Of a stretch of 64,000 nucleotides of DNA, positions 23,201 through 32,372 are shown in pieces. Below the pieces are notes generated by a model. The model ran no database searches. It saw only the letters and a program-made list of their open reading frames with translations, and was not told the origin of the DNA. The stretch's first letter is position 1. Each line of letters opens with the position of its first letter. This DNA comes from Ignavibacterium sp. GTDB taxonomy: Bacteria; Bacteroidota; Ignavibacteria; Ignavibacteriales; Ignavibacteriaceae. The DNA lies in contig JAGXRK010000050.1 of assembly GCA_018335755.1 (NCBI GenBank), positions 62,001 to 126,000 of the forward strand, written 5' to 3'. The translations under genes were made by a program, and so were the position numbers.

Positions 23201-23421
23201 GCCTCATTAAAAAGTTTAGTTGAAAGAGTTGCCAATGTTTCAATATTAATTTCAGATACACTTTGATCTGGGGCTGAACTGATAATATCTCTCTTTAGAT
23301 AACGCACCTTACGATTAGTGGGAACTACCAGCAGAAGTTCACGCAAACTTCCAGTGTCAACTTTTTGAATAATAAGTTCATCAATATTTATTTTATCTCT
23401 ATTTGATTTTGTCAGTATCAT
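20296..23421 (-). CDS. AddB-like PD-(D/E)XK nuclease / inactivated helicase-type repair protein with predicted 4Fe-4S cysteines
   Basis: C-terminal EYSATQLEEYAKCPFRYFVSRIL, VIDYKLGGKKPSRDDLLSGISLQLPLYMYA (nuclease core), KICNYCEFKSICR cysteines; N-terminus lacks a clear Walker A. Confidence 0.8.
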   Translation of the reverse strand: MILTKSNRDKINIDELIIQKVDTGSLRELLLVVPTNRKVRYLKRDIISSAPDQSVSEINIETLATLSTKLFNEARNFNAKILSDAASVVLLNQSFSEVELQYFSDYKKEIPRGTLELVKNVISEYKRHGIGPEDIRREAKQLTGSERYKALDIAGIYSSYLKKTNELTAYELGDIYKYLIELNSNELLKAFFSLNADVSSLIVNGFDEFSQPEIELINRLSDLHGISMYVVFDYFNYNSQIFAHLEKCYNNLIDKSFREIEDSSLAGFDLFRKNIRENLFSYKRTRKPESDIDIIKIAASNPSKEIEIIAKEIKNLIVNEKVNPDEICVVFNLISEHSYLIRDIFKNYGIPFNLTDRFSLSNSAPVIALINFLEILENDFYYKNIFRALSGKWIDINGVDLSNLLAVASNLKLVSGYNNWIGSIENVIELMADDNSDDEANYLPKWQYEKAATDIKKIFTLLEVFKWKQTIKSFQVNLIELIYLLNLPQKLINDKPENVEKNVKALTVLLETVSELFELLQDEYGRHKTFPLSFYLREIKTASLFTLYNVKERHDKGVLVTSVNEIRGLKFKYLFLGGMVDGEFPTRYQPAIFFSGEHRKKRDEYRHLLEERYRFYQALCVPEKRLYLTYPVKAANKELTESSFIADLQKIFSLNEKSESDYGNLIYSKEELLKLSGNEDIEAASDYIDLIKLKESVKTDNLRKINPFEESVYTGFVMGNISNEAEEKLLSFKEREYSATQLEEYAKCPFRYFVSRILSLETIEEPSEDIEAFEIGSLIHSILYRFYSELNKLEITLADCSDKDFKTAEKLLFKIAEDKVNKIKFTFSSSFFEREKIFGIDGKKENSILYQFLLTERISSEGFIPKYYEYEFGSFAVKSSNADFELGGIKVRGKVDRIDINSNEKTFKVIDYKLGGKKPSRDDLLSGISLQLPLYMYASKIFIEAELNRKYQPLAAEIYSLKLTIKDFGRKSISTETKRNINDEERILMNENIINIAADSIKKYVKQIADGDFRLSQLEDRDSKICNYCEFKSICRIRDAN

Positions 23422-23923
23422 ACTTTTTATCTAATAATAAATCCCTGTATGAAGCCCTTATCTGGCTTTTAGTGTCTAGCTCTAATATTTCCACAATTTC
23501 ATTAAAATGGTTTTCAGCATTTCTCAAATCATCAATAACTAAAGTTTCTAACTCAATAAAAGATCCCAACCCTTTTACTTTATCCAGATGAATGCGGGTA
23601 TTTTTGTATATATACAATTCTCTGACCTTTGACACGTTTATTTCTGTTGAAAATATATTCTTACAAAAATTTTCAATATCTCCGTCAGCAAATTTAATAA
23701 CCTGATAATTAGACCATCGTTTTTTTGATTTTTCATCTCTCTGATAATAAATCAAACTTTTCTCACCATTTTCAATTCGTAACTTTAATAAGCCACTATC
23801 AACGGAATAATAAACATCTTTTTGAATCAATATTTTTTTTAATCCGATTCTTTTCTTTTTTAATTTATTTTTGAGTTCTTTAAGTGAAGTGACCTTGATT
23901 TTTATTTCAAGATTTTTCGGCAT
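23399..23923 (-). CDS. CYTH domain protein (class IV adenylate cyclase-like)
   Basis: NLEIKIKV N-terminal ExKxK, KLRIENGEKSLIYYQR, LDKVKGLGSFIELE. Confidence 0.75.
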   Translation of the reverse strand: MPKNLEIKIKVTSLKELKNKLKKKRIGLKKILIQKDVYYSVDSGLLKLRIENGEKSLIYYQRDEKSKKRWSNYQVIKFADGDIENFCKNIFSTEINVSKVRELYIYKNTRIHLDKVKGLGSFIELETLVIDDLRNAENHFNEIVEILELDTKSQIRASYRDLLLDKKYDTDKIK

Positions 23924-23925
23924 TA

Positions 23926-24534
23926 TTATTTATCCTTCCTGTAAATGTGAAGTATTTCTCTTCCCTTTCTCGGCTTTATGGAATTTATGTTTCTATCTGC
24001 ACTTTCGAGAGTAAGAAATTCTGAAAATATTTTTATGGTTTCTTGCTCATCCACTCCAAAAGGTGGTCCAGCACTTCGTTTTTCAACAGGAAAAAGAATA
24101 AAAACGAACCTTCCATTTTCCTTTAATAAGGAATAAATAGTCTTTGCATATTCATAACGTCTTTGTGGAGAAAAAGAACAATAAGTAACATAATCGTAAA
24201 TGTAATCATATCGGGTTTCGGATTTTTCTGACAATGAAAAAATATCTTCCAGCAGGAAGTTTATAATGGCATTTTTATTAAGAGCCAATTTTCTGGCTGA
24301 TTCAAGTGCTTCGGCTGAAAAGTCAACTGCCGATACATTTAATCCAAATTCGGCAGCTTCAACAGCATCATAACCTTTTCCGCATCCGGCAATCAATATT
24401 GAACTTTTTTGATTAAAAAACTCTTTATTAAGTAACTCTAAAAAAACGGGAGTTGGTGTTTTCAAGTCCCATCGATCGAGTTTATCTTTATAAAGGTCAT
24501 CCCAAAATTCCGGATTATTTACAATGTTAATCAT
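23926..24534 (-). CDS. SAM-dependent methyltransferase (TPMT-like)
   Basis: FWDDLYKDKLDRWDLKTPTPVF, ILIAGCGKGYDAVEAAEFGLNVSAVDFSAEAL. Confidence 0.8.
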   Translation of the reverse strand: MINIVNNPEFWDDLYKDKLDRWDLKTPTPVFLELLNKEFFNQKSSILIAGCGKGYDAVEAAEFGLNVSAVDFSAEALESARKLALNKNAIINFLLEDIFSLSEKSETRYDYIYDYVTYCSFSPQRRYEYAKTIYSLLKENGRFVFILFPVEKRSAGPPFGVDEQETIKIFSEFLTLESADRNINSIKPRKGREILHIYRKDK

Positions 24535-24608
24535 TAAATAACTACAAAATTTTACATTGATATTTTTTAAAGTATCAGTATTTTAACATATAAAAATAAG
24601 AATACATT

Positions 24609-25262
24609 ATGAAAAGAATAATATCTGTACTTGCATTATTAGTAGTAATTCCATTTTCTAACCTCTACACCCAAGGAATAGGAGAACTTGCTCCGCCAAA
24701 ACCACCTGAGATTTTTCCGGACAATTCCTGGGGAATGGATATTATGTTTGGTGAAGCTGGTTTTGGTCTCGGATCATTTTATAGAAAACAATTATCGATG
24801 AAATGGACTGCATTTGCTGATTTATCAATATCAGAAGTAAAGGATGAAAGAGAGTTTGAATTTTATGATCCGTTCTTTGGAATTTCATTTACTGTTAATA
24901 AAAAGAACAGAGTTTTTACTATTCCAGTTAATTTTGGTTTACAATACAGAATTTTTGAAAATGTAATTTATGATAACCTTCGACCTTACATAAACTTTGG
25001 CGCCGGACCTACCTTAGTCTTAACAACACCTTACGAAAAAGAATTTTTCAATGCTTTTGGTGATACAAAAACAAAAACTGCTGTTGGCGGTTACGTTGGA
25101 TTCGGAGCTAATTTTGGGCTGGACAAATCCAGTTTAATAGGATTAAATTTCCGATATTACTACACTCACTTCTTTGATGAAGGTGTAGAAAGTCTTTTTG
25201 GCAGATATAAGAAAAATATAGGTAGTTTTTTTGTTACTCTTAATATCGGGTTGATGTACTAA
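24609..25262 (+). CDS. Outer-membrane beta-barrel protein
   Basis: Signal peptide; alternating beta-strand pattern RPYINFGAGPTLV..., VGGYVGFGANFGLDKSSLIGLNFRYYYTH. Confidence 0.6.
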   Translation: MKRIISVLALLVVIPFSNLYTQGIGELAPPKPPEIFPDNSWGMDIMFGEAGFGLGSFYRKQLSMKWTAFADLSISEVKDEREFEFYDPFFGISFTVNKKNRVFTIPVNFGLQYRIFENVIYDNLRPYINFGAGPTLVLTTPYEKEFFNAFGDTKTKTAVGGYVGFGANFGLDKSSLIGLNFRYYYTHFFDEGVESLFGRYKKNIGSFFVTLNIGLMY

Positions 25263-25266
25263 AAAA

Positions 25267-25806
25267 CTATTTCCACTTAATTGTGCATCCAATAGAAAAA
25301 GTTTCAGGTACAGAGACTTCCTTACTGGATAGTATTTCGTCTAATGCTTCTCTTAAGTACCTGCTATTTACTTTTTGAGGTTCTTTCCAGTTATCATCAA
25401 TTTTGCCGTGGTATTTTAATTTTCTTTCTTTGTCAAAAACAAAAACTTCCGGAGTATGTGTTGCATCAAAAGATTTTGCAATTGACTGACTCTCATCATA
25501 CAGATACGGAAAATTAAATTGTTTTTCCTGTGCACGTTTTATCATCTGCTCAAAAGAATCTTCAGGATATTTCCCTGCATCGTTGGAACTGATTGCTACT
25601 ATTTGAACACCTTTCTTTTCGTAATCATTTTGAATGTCCCTTACTCTGTCTTCAAAAGCTTGAACATAAGGACAATGATTGCAGCTGAATATCACAGCAA
25701 TTATCGACTTATTTTTAAATGAGGATAGCGAATAGCTTTTGCCGTCAACTCCAGGTAAGTTAAAATCCGGAGCCGGTGAACTGATTTTCAAATTGTTTGT
25801 AGCCAT
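25267..25806 (-). CDS. Thioredoxin-like/peroxiredoxin (AhpC/TSA) family protein
   Basis: APDFNLPGVDGKSYSLSSFKNKSIIAVIFSCNHCPYVQAFEDRVRDIQ...HTPEVFVFDKERKLKYHGKIDDN. Confidence 0.85.
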   Translation of the reverse strand: MATNNLKISSPAPDFNLPGVDGKSYSLSSFKNKSIIAVIFSCNHCPYVQAFEDRVRDIQNDYEKKGVQIVAISSNDAGKYPEDSFEQMIKRAQEKQFNFPYLYDESQSIAKSFDATHTPEVFVFDKERKLKYHGKIDDNWKEPQKVNSRYLREALDEILSSKEVSVPETFSIGCTIKWK

Positions 25807-25856
25807 GGTAAATTTTCTTTCAAATTAATATATTTTAATTAAAACTTCTGTGCTTA

Positions 25857-27317
25857 ATGAAAATACTAACTTTTATTTTAATAATAATTCTTTCTGAGTT
25901 AGCTATGTCGCAATACTTTGATCTTGAGCAAAAACTATATAATGATTATGAAAAATTCAGAGAAAAAACTTTAACTCATAGAAGATTTAATCACTCTGAT
26001 ATTCTTCCACTCATTGAGCAGCTAAAAAATAATAAAGATTTCACCGTTAATAAAGCAGGAACTTCATTTGAAGGCCGTGATTTGTTCCTCATTTCAATCG
26101 GGCAGGGTGAAAAAAAAGTTTTTCTGTGGTCTCAAATGCACGGTGATGAGCCAACTGCTACAGCTGCAATATTTGATATTTTTAATTTTTTAATGGATAC
26201 TTCCTACAGCAAAATAAAGAAACATATTTTAAGTAAAGTGAAACTCTATTTTCTGCCAATGGTTAATCCGGATGGAGCAGAAAGATTTATCAGGAGAAAT
26301 TATTTTGATATAGACATTAACCGGGATGCAGTAAGACTGCAAAGTCACGAATCAATTATTCTCAAAAATGTTTTCGATAGCCTTAAAGCCGATTTCGGAT
26401 TTAATCTTCACGATCAGGATCCAAGATATTCTGCTGGTAACAGTTCAAAATCTGCAGCAATATCATTTCTTGCTCCTGCATTCAATTATGAAAAGGATGT
26501 TGATCCTATCCGCCTGAAATCGATTCTGCTAATCGGAAGCTTAACAAAGATGCTTAATAAATTTATTCCGGGTCACATTGCAAAATACTCGGATGATTTT
26601 GAACCGCGTGCATTTGGAGATAATTTTCAAAAGTGGGGAACAAGCACTATACTTGTTGAATCAGGGGGATGGAAGGATGACCCTGAAAAACAATTTCTCA
26701 GAAAAATGAATTTTCTTTTACTTGTTTCTGCATTTAATGAAATTGCCGATGGAAACTATAAAAACGAATCTCCTGAAACTTATGAGAATATTCCTTTTAA
26801 CGGAAGATACCTGTTTGATCTTTTATTACGAAATATGAACTTAAATCATAATGGAACCAAAATTAAAATCGACTTAGGTATTAATTTTGTTGAGTATCAA
26901 TCAAAGGAAAATAATAAAATATTCAGGAGATCAGTAGTTCAGGATTTAGGAGATTTATCTATTTTTTATGGATTTGAAGACATTGACTTTTCAGGTTATG
27001 ATTTGGAAACAGGTAAAACATTTTCAGATTCTATGATAAGTATTAAGGGAATTAATTATGACGTACTTTATGATTTTTACAGTAAGGGCTATACAATGTT
27101 AAGTACTGGAGATTCAATAGAAGGCAGATTTGTTGACTTGCCTATGAATCTTAGTTTTGGTGAATTTGAAGATCGGGAAAATCTGCCAAAGCTAGGTCAG
27201 GCGGCAGATTTTGTTCTGAAAAAAGATGGTATAATAAAGTATGTAGTAATTAATGGACATATTCAAAAAGTACAAAAAGGTCGGGAATTTAAGGGTAACG
27301 GTTTATACTACAAATAG
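25857..27317 (+). CDS. Secreted M14 family zinc carboxypeptidase
   Basis: GTSFEGRDLFLISIGQGEKKVFLWSQMHGDEPTATAAIFD (HxxE), NPDGAERFIRRN..DINRDA, GTSTILVESGG. Confidence 0.85.
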   Translation: MKILTFILIIILSELAMSQYFDLEQKLYNDYEKFREKTLTHRRFNHSDILPLIEQLKNNKDFTVNKAGTSFEGRDLFLISIGQGEKKVFLWSQMHGDEPTATAAIFDIFNFLMDTSYSKIKKHILSKVKLYFLPMVNPDGAERFIRRNYFDIDINRDAVRLQSHESIILKNVFDSLKADFGFNLHDQDPRYSAGNSSKSAAISFLAPAFNYEKDVDPIRLKSILLIGSLTKMLNKFIPGHIAKYSDDFEPRAFGDNFQKWGTSTILVESGGWKDDPEKQFLRKMNFLLLVSAFNEIADGNYKNESPETYENIPFNGRYLFDLLLRNMNLNHNGTKIKIDLGINFVEYQSKENNKIFRRSVVQDLGDLSIFYGFEDIDFSGYDLETGKTFSDSMISIKGINYDVLYDFYSKGYTMLSTGDSIEGRFVDLPMNLSFGEFEDRENLPKLGQAADFVLKKDGIIKYVVINGHIQKVQKGREFKGNGLYYK

Positions 27318-27400
27318 TTATGTCTTTGAATATTTAAGATGATTTACTATAATTACTGCACTAATTTTATTAAGCTTTATCGAAATACACAAATTATTTT

Positions 27401-28009
27401 ATGCTGAACTTTCTCATCGCATTATTAGCTGAACCACAAACCCCTGAACAGAAACAGTTTTATGCTGATTTTGAAAGAGAAGCTGTTCCTCATATGGATG
27501 CCCTCTATAATTATGCTCTTAAAATGACCGGCGATAGTGACGATGCAAGTGACCTAATCCAGGAAACTTATCTTAAAGCTTTCAGATTCTTCGATAAATT
27601 TGAAAAAGGAACTAACTGTAAAGCCTGGTTGTTTCGGATAATGAAGAACACTTATATAAATACTTATAGAAAAAATACTAAAGAACCTGATAAAGTTGAT
27701 TATGACGATGTTGAGAATTTCTACGAAAATATTAAAGCTTCCAATACCGACAGCGCTCACCTTGAGAAGGATATTTATGACAACCTTTTGGACGATGAAT
27801 TATCCGGTGCCATCACATCTTTACCAGAAGACTTCAGAACAGTTGTAATTTTGGCGGACATTGAAGGTTTTACTTACGAGGAAATTGCAGATTTTATTGA
27901 TGTCCCGGTTGGAACTGTGCGCTCGAGACTTCATAGAGCAAGAAAAATGTTGTTTACTAAATTATATGAATATGCCGGTGATAAAGGTTATCTGGTTAAA
28001 GAAGATTAA
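27401..28009 (+). CDS. ECF-type RNA polymerase sigma factor
   Basis: Sigma-70 region 2 (DASDLIQETYLKAFRFFDKFEKGTNCKAWLFRIMKNTYINTYRK) and region 4 (LPEDFRTVVILADIEGFTYEEIADFIDVPVGTVRSRLHRARKML). Confidence 0.93.
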   Translation: MLNFLIALLAEPQTPEQKQFYADFEREAVPHMDALYNYALKMTGDSDDASDLIQETYLKAFRFFDKFEKGTNCKAWLFRIMKNTYINTYRKNTKEPDKVDYDDVENFYENIKASNTDSAHLEKDIYDNLLDDELSGAITSLPEDFRTVVILADIEGFTYEEIADFIDVPVGTVRSRLHRARKMLFTKLYEYAGDKGYLVKED

Positions 28010-28018
28010 TTAAGAATT

Positions 28019-28855
28019 ATGGATATTAGAAAAGATTTAACAGCCGCCTTGGTTGATAATGAGATTATTGACGAATCTCTTAAAAAACAGCTCGTTTCAA
28101 AGATAGAAACAGACGTTGATTTACGCTATGACTATATGGTTCAGAATCTTGTTAAAACTTTAATCAAGGAAAAAGTAAGTTATCAATCTATTCCCGAAAA
28201 GGTTAAAAGTAAAGTTTTAAGAAAAATTCAGCCTAAAGAAATAAGAGTTAAGTCGTCATCTTCGTTTTTTGCAGGATTTTTTTCAAGACCGGCAATTTCA
28301 TTTGCAACAGCAATTTTAATAGTACTTGCGGCATTATTAATTCTGATAAACCGGTCTGAGGTTACTCAACCAAAAGACTTTGCTTTAGAACAGCTTGGTG
28401 AGGACAATATGTTCGTGCAGGCAAAGAACAACTTCAGGAGTATTTTAGAAGGAAAATTAGCCCCGCAATTAGTAAGCTCTGATCCATCAGAAGTAAAAAA
28501 CTTCTTTGCTTCTAGTGGAGTGAATTATTCAACTGTTGTTCCCGAAATGCGGAAGTGGGATCTTCTTGGAGCGGTAGTATCAGAAGATCGTGGTGAAAAG
28601 TTTGCACACCATGTTTATGCCAATTCGGAAGGTGAAATTGTATATTTATTCCAGGTTGAAGAGTCATATTTGCAAACACATGAAATAATCAAACTTACTG
28701 ATGATCTTTTATCTTATCTTGATAACGGAAATTGTTATACCACTCTAAATGACGATTATTCTACATTAATGTCTAAATCGGGTAATAATATCTATGCAGT
28801 TGTATCAAACGCTTCTCTGGACGATATTTCACAAAGTTTCTGTGCCTTGAACTAA
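28019..28855 (+). CDS. Putative membrane-anchored anti-sigma factor
   Basis: Starts 9 nt after the ECF stop; cytoplasmic helical N-terminus, single TM (AISFATAILIVLAALLILINR), extracytoplasmic C-terminus. Confidence 0.65.
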   Translation: MDIRKDLTAALVDNEIIDESLKKQLVSKIETDVDLRYDYMVQNLVKTLIKEKVSYQSIPEKVKSKVLRKIQPKEIRVKSSSSFFAGFFSRPAISFATAILIVLAALLILINRSEVTQPKDFALEQLGEDNMFVQAKNNFRSILEGKLAPQLVSSDPSEVKNFFASSGVNYSTVVPEMRKWDLLGAVVSEDRGEKFAHHVYANSEGEIVYLFQVEESYLQTHEIIKLTDDLLSYLDNGNCYTTLNDDYSTLMSKSGNNIYAVVSNASLDDISQSFCALN

Positions 28856-29058
28856 ATTCAACATCAGAAATTCTTTACTTAAACCTGCCAATATCAACTT
28901 TTATTAGTATTATGAGTGCTCAGCAAAACTCTAATTATAAAAAAACCGCTCTTTTCAAGTAAATATCGACTGATAAAAATTAGTAAAGGTACAAAACTTG
29001 ATTTCTCAACCGTGAATTTCTATATTTATAATCCGTTTTTATAAAGGATTTGATTATT

Positions 29059-29460
29059 ATGGCTAAAGTAAAAAACGTTCAGACTTTCTGTTCTTATTGT
29101 GGTGCTGAACGAACAATAGAATTAGTAAAAGGAGCATTTAGTGATGATGCTGAAACAAAACAATGGGGAAAGTGTAAAAAATGCAAACAGATGATAATGA
29201 TTGATATTACACAAATCCAATTAGCAGATGGCAGTTCAAAGAATATGGAAACTGAAAATGCAGTTGAATATTCACCGAAAAACAGTTTTGAAATTGGTGC
29301 TGCTATATATCACAAAGGCTGGGATGATTTTGGATTGGTAACAGGCAAGGAAATTTTATCAAATGGACAGAAATCAATTACAGTAGATTTTCAAAAATCA
29401 GGTATTAAAAAATTAATTGAATCAATAACAAATCAAAGCCAACAAAGCGAGGTGAATTAA
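29059..29460 (+). CDS. Small zinc-ribbon protein with SH3/Tudor-like C-terminus
   Basis: CSYCG...CKKC zinc ribbon; C-terminal FEIGAAIYHKGWDDFGLVTGKEI...ITVDFQKSGIKKLI resembles UvrD-C/CarD-like small beta barrels. Start set to MAKVKN (29059); track start is 29050. Confidence 0.6.
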   Translation: MAKVKNVQTFCSYCGAERTIELVKGAFSDDAETKQWGKCKKCKQMIMIDITQIQLADGSSKNMETENAVEYSPKNSFEIGAAIYHKGWDDFGLVTGKEILSNGQKSITVDFQKSGIKKLIESITNQSQQSEVN

Positions 29461-29652
29461 TTGGTAGGCATTCAGATTGGTGACAACGAATCCATCGATA
29501 AGGCTCTCAGAAGGTTCAAGAAAAAATATGAGAGATCCGGAGTGTTGAAGGAGTTTAAGAAAAGAACCTTCTTCGTAAAGCCTTCGATAAAGAAACGTAT
29601 GGAAAAGCTTAAAGCTATTAGAAGGGCTCACAGACCCGAAATCATACAATAA
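29461..29652 (+). CDS. rpsU: 30S ribosomal protein S21
   Basis: IQIGDNESIDKALRRFKKKYERSGVLKEFKKRTFFVKPSIKKRMEKLKAIRRAHR; TTG start preceded by GAGGTG inside the upstream ORF. Confidence 0.92.
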   Translation: MVGIQIGDNESIDKALRRFKKKYERSGVLKEFKKRTFFVKPSIKKRMEKLKAIRRAHRPEIIQ

Positions 29653-29658
29653 AAAAAT

Positions 29659-29684
29659 GCCCTCTGATTTGAGGGCTTTTTTTT
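29659..29684 (+). terminator. Intrinsic terminator after rpsU
   Basis: gccctc-tgattt-gagggc followed by tttttttt. Confidence 0.9.
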
Positions 29685-30543
29685 ACTTTATATGTAGTTT
29701 AGGTTCTATTATTTCAGGTTCTTTCTCTTTTAGAAAGTGCTTTTCAAGATGAGATGTAATAATTTTGAATGCATCATCTAAATTATTTGCAAAGTGGAAA
29801 AGCTTCATATCTGATTCACTAATCACACCCTCAAATATCAGATTATCAAAGTTTATTATACTCTTCCAGTATTTCTCATCATAGATAACTAACCCAAGTT
29901 TTTTTCTAATCTTATCTGTCTGTACTAATGTAAGAATTTCGAATAACTCATCCATTGTTCCGAAACCGCCCGGAAACACAACTAAAGCCTTTGATAAATA
30001 AGCAAACCAGAATTTTCTCATGAAAAAGTAATGAAATTCAAAACTTAAATCCTTGGTAACGTATTTGTTTACAAACTGTTCAAAAGGAATACTAATGTTT
30101 AACCCGATTGAATATCCGCCGGCTTTTTTGGCTCCTTTGTTAGCGGCTTCCATAATGCCAGGACCTCCTCCGGTACAAACGATAAAACGATTTGCGCTGG
30201 TTTCAAGATTCATTGACCACTCTGTTAATCTTCTTGAAAGTTCAACAGCCTCCTCATAATAGCGAGACATTTCAAGCCCGCGCTGAGCTTGCCTTAGTGC
30301 TTTGCCAAAATTCGGTATAGATTTAGGGTTTGCTGTTTGAAGTTTTTGAAGGGCTGTCTGAGCATCCCGCTTAGACATTAACCTGGCTGAACCGAAGAAA
30401 ACTATAGTGTCCATTATTTTATGTTTCTTAAATCTTGCTCGAGGTTCAATATACTCGGCAAGCAGACGAATCGTTCTGCCGTCAGTTGAGTTTATGAAAT
30501 CAAGATTTTCATAAGCCTTATCATTTTTAGTATTTTTTGCCAT
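29683..30543 (-). CDS. LOG family protein (TIGR00730-type; cytokinin riboside monophosphate phosphoribohydrolase-like)
   Basis: VCTGGGPGIMEAANKGA and VVFPGGFGTMDELFEILT (PGGxGTxxE). Confidence 0.88.
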   Translation of the reverse strand: MAKNTKNDKAYENLDFINSTDGRTIRLLAEYIEPRARFKKHKIMDTIVFFGSARLMSKRDAQTALQKLQTANPKSIPNFGKALRQAQRGLEMSRYYEEAVELSRRLTEWSMNLETSANRFIVCTGGGPGIMEAANKGAKKAGGYSIGLNISIPFEQFVNKYVTKDLSFEFHYFFMRKFWFAYLSKALVVFPGGFGTMDELFEILTLVQTDKIRKKLGLVIYDEKYWKSIINFDNLIFEGVISESDMKLFHFANNLDDAFKIITSHLEKHFLKEKEPEIIEPKLHIK

Positions 30544-30682
30544 AACACTCTCTTTATTATTTATGATTTATCTGTTAAAAAAAATCTATTTCACTGCATT
30601 GGAATTAAACTTTATATTTCAATAAAGAAATTACTTTCATTTTTAAAGAGCTGACTTAAAAATATCACTTTTTTACTAAGAT

Positions 30683-31945
30683 ATGAATTTAAAAATTTTA
30701 AGACTTCTATTTGCAATACTAATTCTATCTAATTTTATTGCAGAAGGAACCTCCAGAGATAAGTTAGTAAGTAAAGTAAGGACTATATTAAATCAAATGC
30801 CTGCAGGAACTGTAACTAGTATTATGATATATAATCCTTTAAATCAGGATACAATTCTGGTTGAGAATCATACAAAGCCTATGATTCCAGCTTCAGTTAC
30901 AAAACTTTTTACAACTTCCACAGCTTTAACTATTATGGGGGGTGATCATTATTTCAGTACTAAATTACTGACTGATGATACTAATATTAATGACGGAAAG
31001 ATTATCGGTAATCTATATCTGAAAGGATATGGAAACTCACTGTTTTCCGAAAATGATTTAAATGAAATGGTTAAAACATTAAGTAAACTTGGAATAAAAG
31101 AAATAACAGGCGATATAATCGGTGATGACACTTACTTTGATGATATTTACGTTCGTGATGACTGGATACCGAACGAGCGGGCAAATGTTAAACTACCGGC
31201 AATATCTTCAATAGTATTGAATAGAAATCAATCTGTGGTGCAAAGAAAAGTTGGTAAGAGAATTAGAAACTATACAGAAAATGTAAAAAATCCCCCGTTG
31301 TTTGCAGCAGCTAAGTTAAAAGAAATGCTCACCCTGGAAAATTTATCTATTAAAGGAGAAGCAAAATCCGGCACAGCACCTGAAAAAACTATAACACTTA
31401 TTGAATCAAAATCATCACTTAGAGAAATAATATCGTTAGTAAACAAAAACAGCGATAATTTTCTTGCCGAGGTTTTGTTCAAATCTATTGGGGCTGAGGC
31501 AACTGGTAAACAGGGAAATTCGCTATACTCACAGCAATCAATTTTAAGCTTTATTGATGCAAACGGTATTTACAAATACGGTACATCTATAGTTGACGGG
31601 TCCGGAATTTCAAGATTTGACCAGGTTACTTTAGGTGCAGTGAACGGTTTGCTTGAAAAAATGTATTTTGATCTTGTTCACTTTGATGATTTTTATAATT
31701 CACTAAGCATTGCCGGAATTGATGGAACATTAAGAAACAGAATGAAAGGTACATTAGCTGAAAATAACTTTCGGGGTAAAACAGGCACACTTAATGGGGT
31801 AACTGCCATTTCGGGATATGTAACCACCGCAGGCGGTGATGAATTAATCGTTGGAATTATGTTTGAATTCACTCGAGGAGGATGGAATTTTTATCGCTCT
31901 ATTCAGGATGAGATAATTATTTTATTGGCTGATTCGGATGAATAA
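30683..31945 (+). CDS. dacB: D-alanyl-D-alanine carboxypeptidase/endopeptidase (S13/PBP4-type)
   Basis: PASVTKLFTTSTAL (SxxK), NSDNFLAEVLFK (SxN), FRGKTGTLNG (KTG). Confidence 0.88.
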   Translation: MNLKILRLLFAILILSNFIAEGTSRDKLVSKVRTILNQMPAGTVTSIMIYNPLNQDTILVENHTKPMIPASVTKLFTTSTALTIMGGDHYFSTKLLTDDTNINDGKIIGNLYLKGYGNSLFSENDLNEMVKTLSKLGIKEITGDIIGDDTYFDDIYVRDDWIPNERANVKLPAISSIVLNRNQSVVQRKVGKRIRNYTENVKNPPLFAAAKLKEMLTLENLSIKGEAKSGTAPEKTITLIESKSSLREIISLVNKNSDNFLAEVLFKSIGAEATGKQGNSLYSQQSILSFIDANGIYKYGTSIVDGSGISRFDQVTLGAVNGLLEKMYFDLVHFDDFYNSLSIAGIDGTLRNRMKGTLAENNFRGKTGTLNGVTAISGYVTTAGGDELIVGIMFEFTRGGWNFYRSIQDEIIILLADSDE

Positions 31946-31950
31946 AAAAA

Positions 31951-31978
31951 CCCCGGAGGAATTAACTTCCGGGGGTGG
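31951..31978 (-). terminator. Intrinsic terminator downstream of secG (minus strand)
   Basis: ccccgga...tccgggg hairpin; minus-strand U tract from aataaaaaaa at 31941-31950. Confidence 0.8.
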
Positions 31979-32000
31979 AAATCGGTCTTTAGTTAAAAAA

Positions 32001-32351
32001 TTATTGCTGCTCTGTTTGAACTGGTGGCACCTGCTGTTGTTGAGGAACAATTGGAGTAGTAGGAACATTTGTCCTTCCACCTTCCTGAATTACACTTCTC
32101 TGTTCAGCTGTTGATTGACCCGGCAGAAAAAATAAATTAATAACAACAGCTAAAATGGCAAGTGTTCCACCGATCCACCAGGTAGCTTTACTTAAAAAGT
32201 CTGCCGTTCTTCTGGTTCCGAACATTGAACCCATATTACCCGCTCCACCAAAAGTACCGGCTAAACCACCGCCCTTGCTGGATTGCATCAAAACTACAAT
32301 AATGAGTAGTATAGCTAATATTGTTGCAATAATAATTAATAATGAATACAT
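32001..32351 (-). CDS. secG: Preprotein translocase subunit SecG
   Basis: MYSLLIIIATILAILLIIVVLMQSSKGGGLAGTFGGAGNMGSMFGTRRTADFLSKATWWIG; ATG at 32351 with AGGAGA upstream. Track start (32402) reads into the tRNA gene. Confidence 0.9.
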   Translation of the reverse strand: MYSLLIIIATILAILLIIVVLMQSSKGGGLAGTFGGAGNMGSMFGTRRTADFLSKATWWIGGTLAILAVVINLFFLPGQSTAEQRSVIQEGGRTNVPTTPIVPQQQQVPPVQTEQQ

Positions 32352-32372
32352 ATTTTTTTCTCCTTTAAATAG

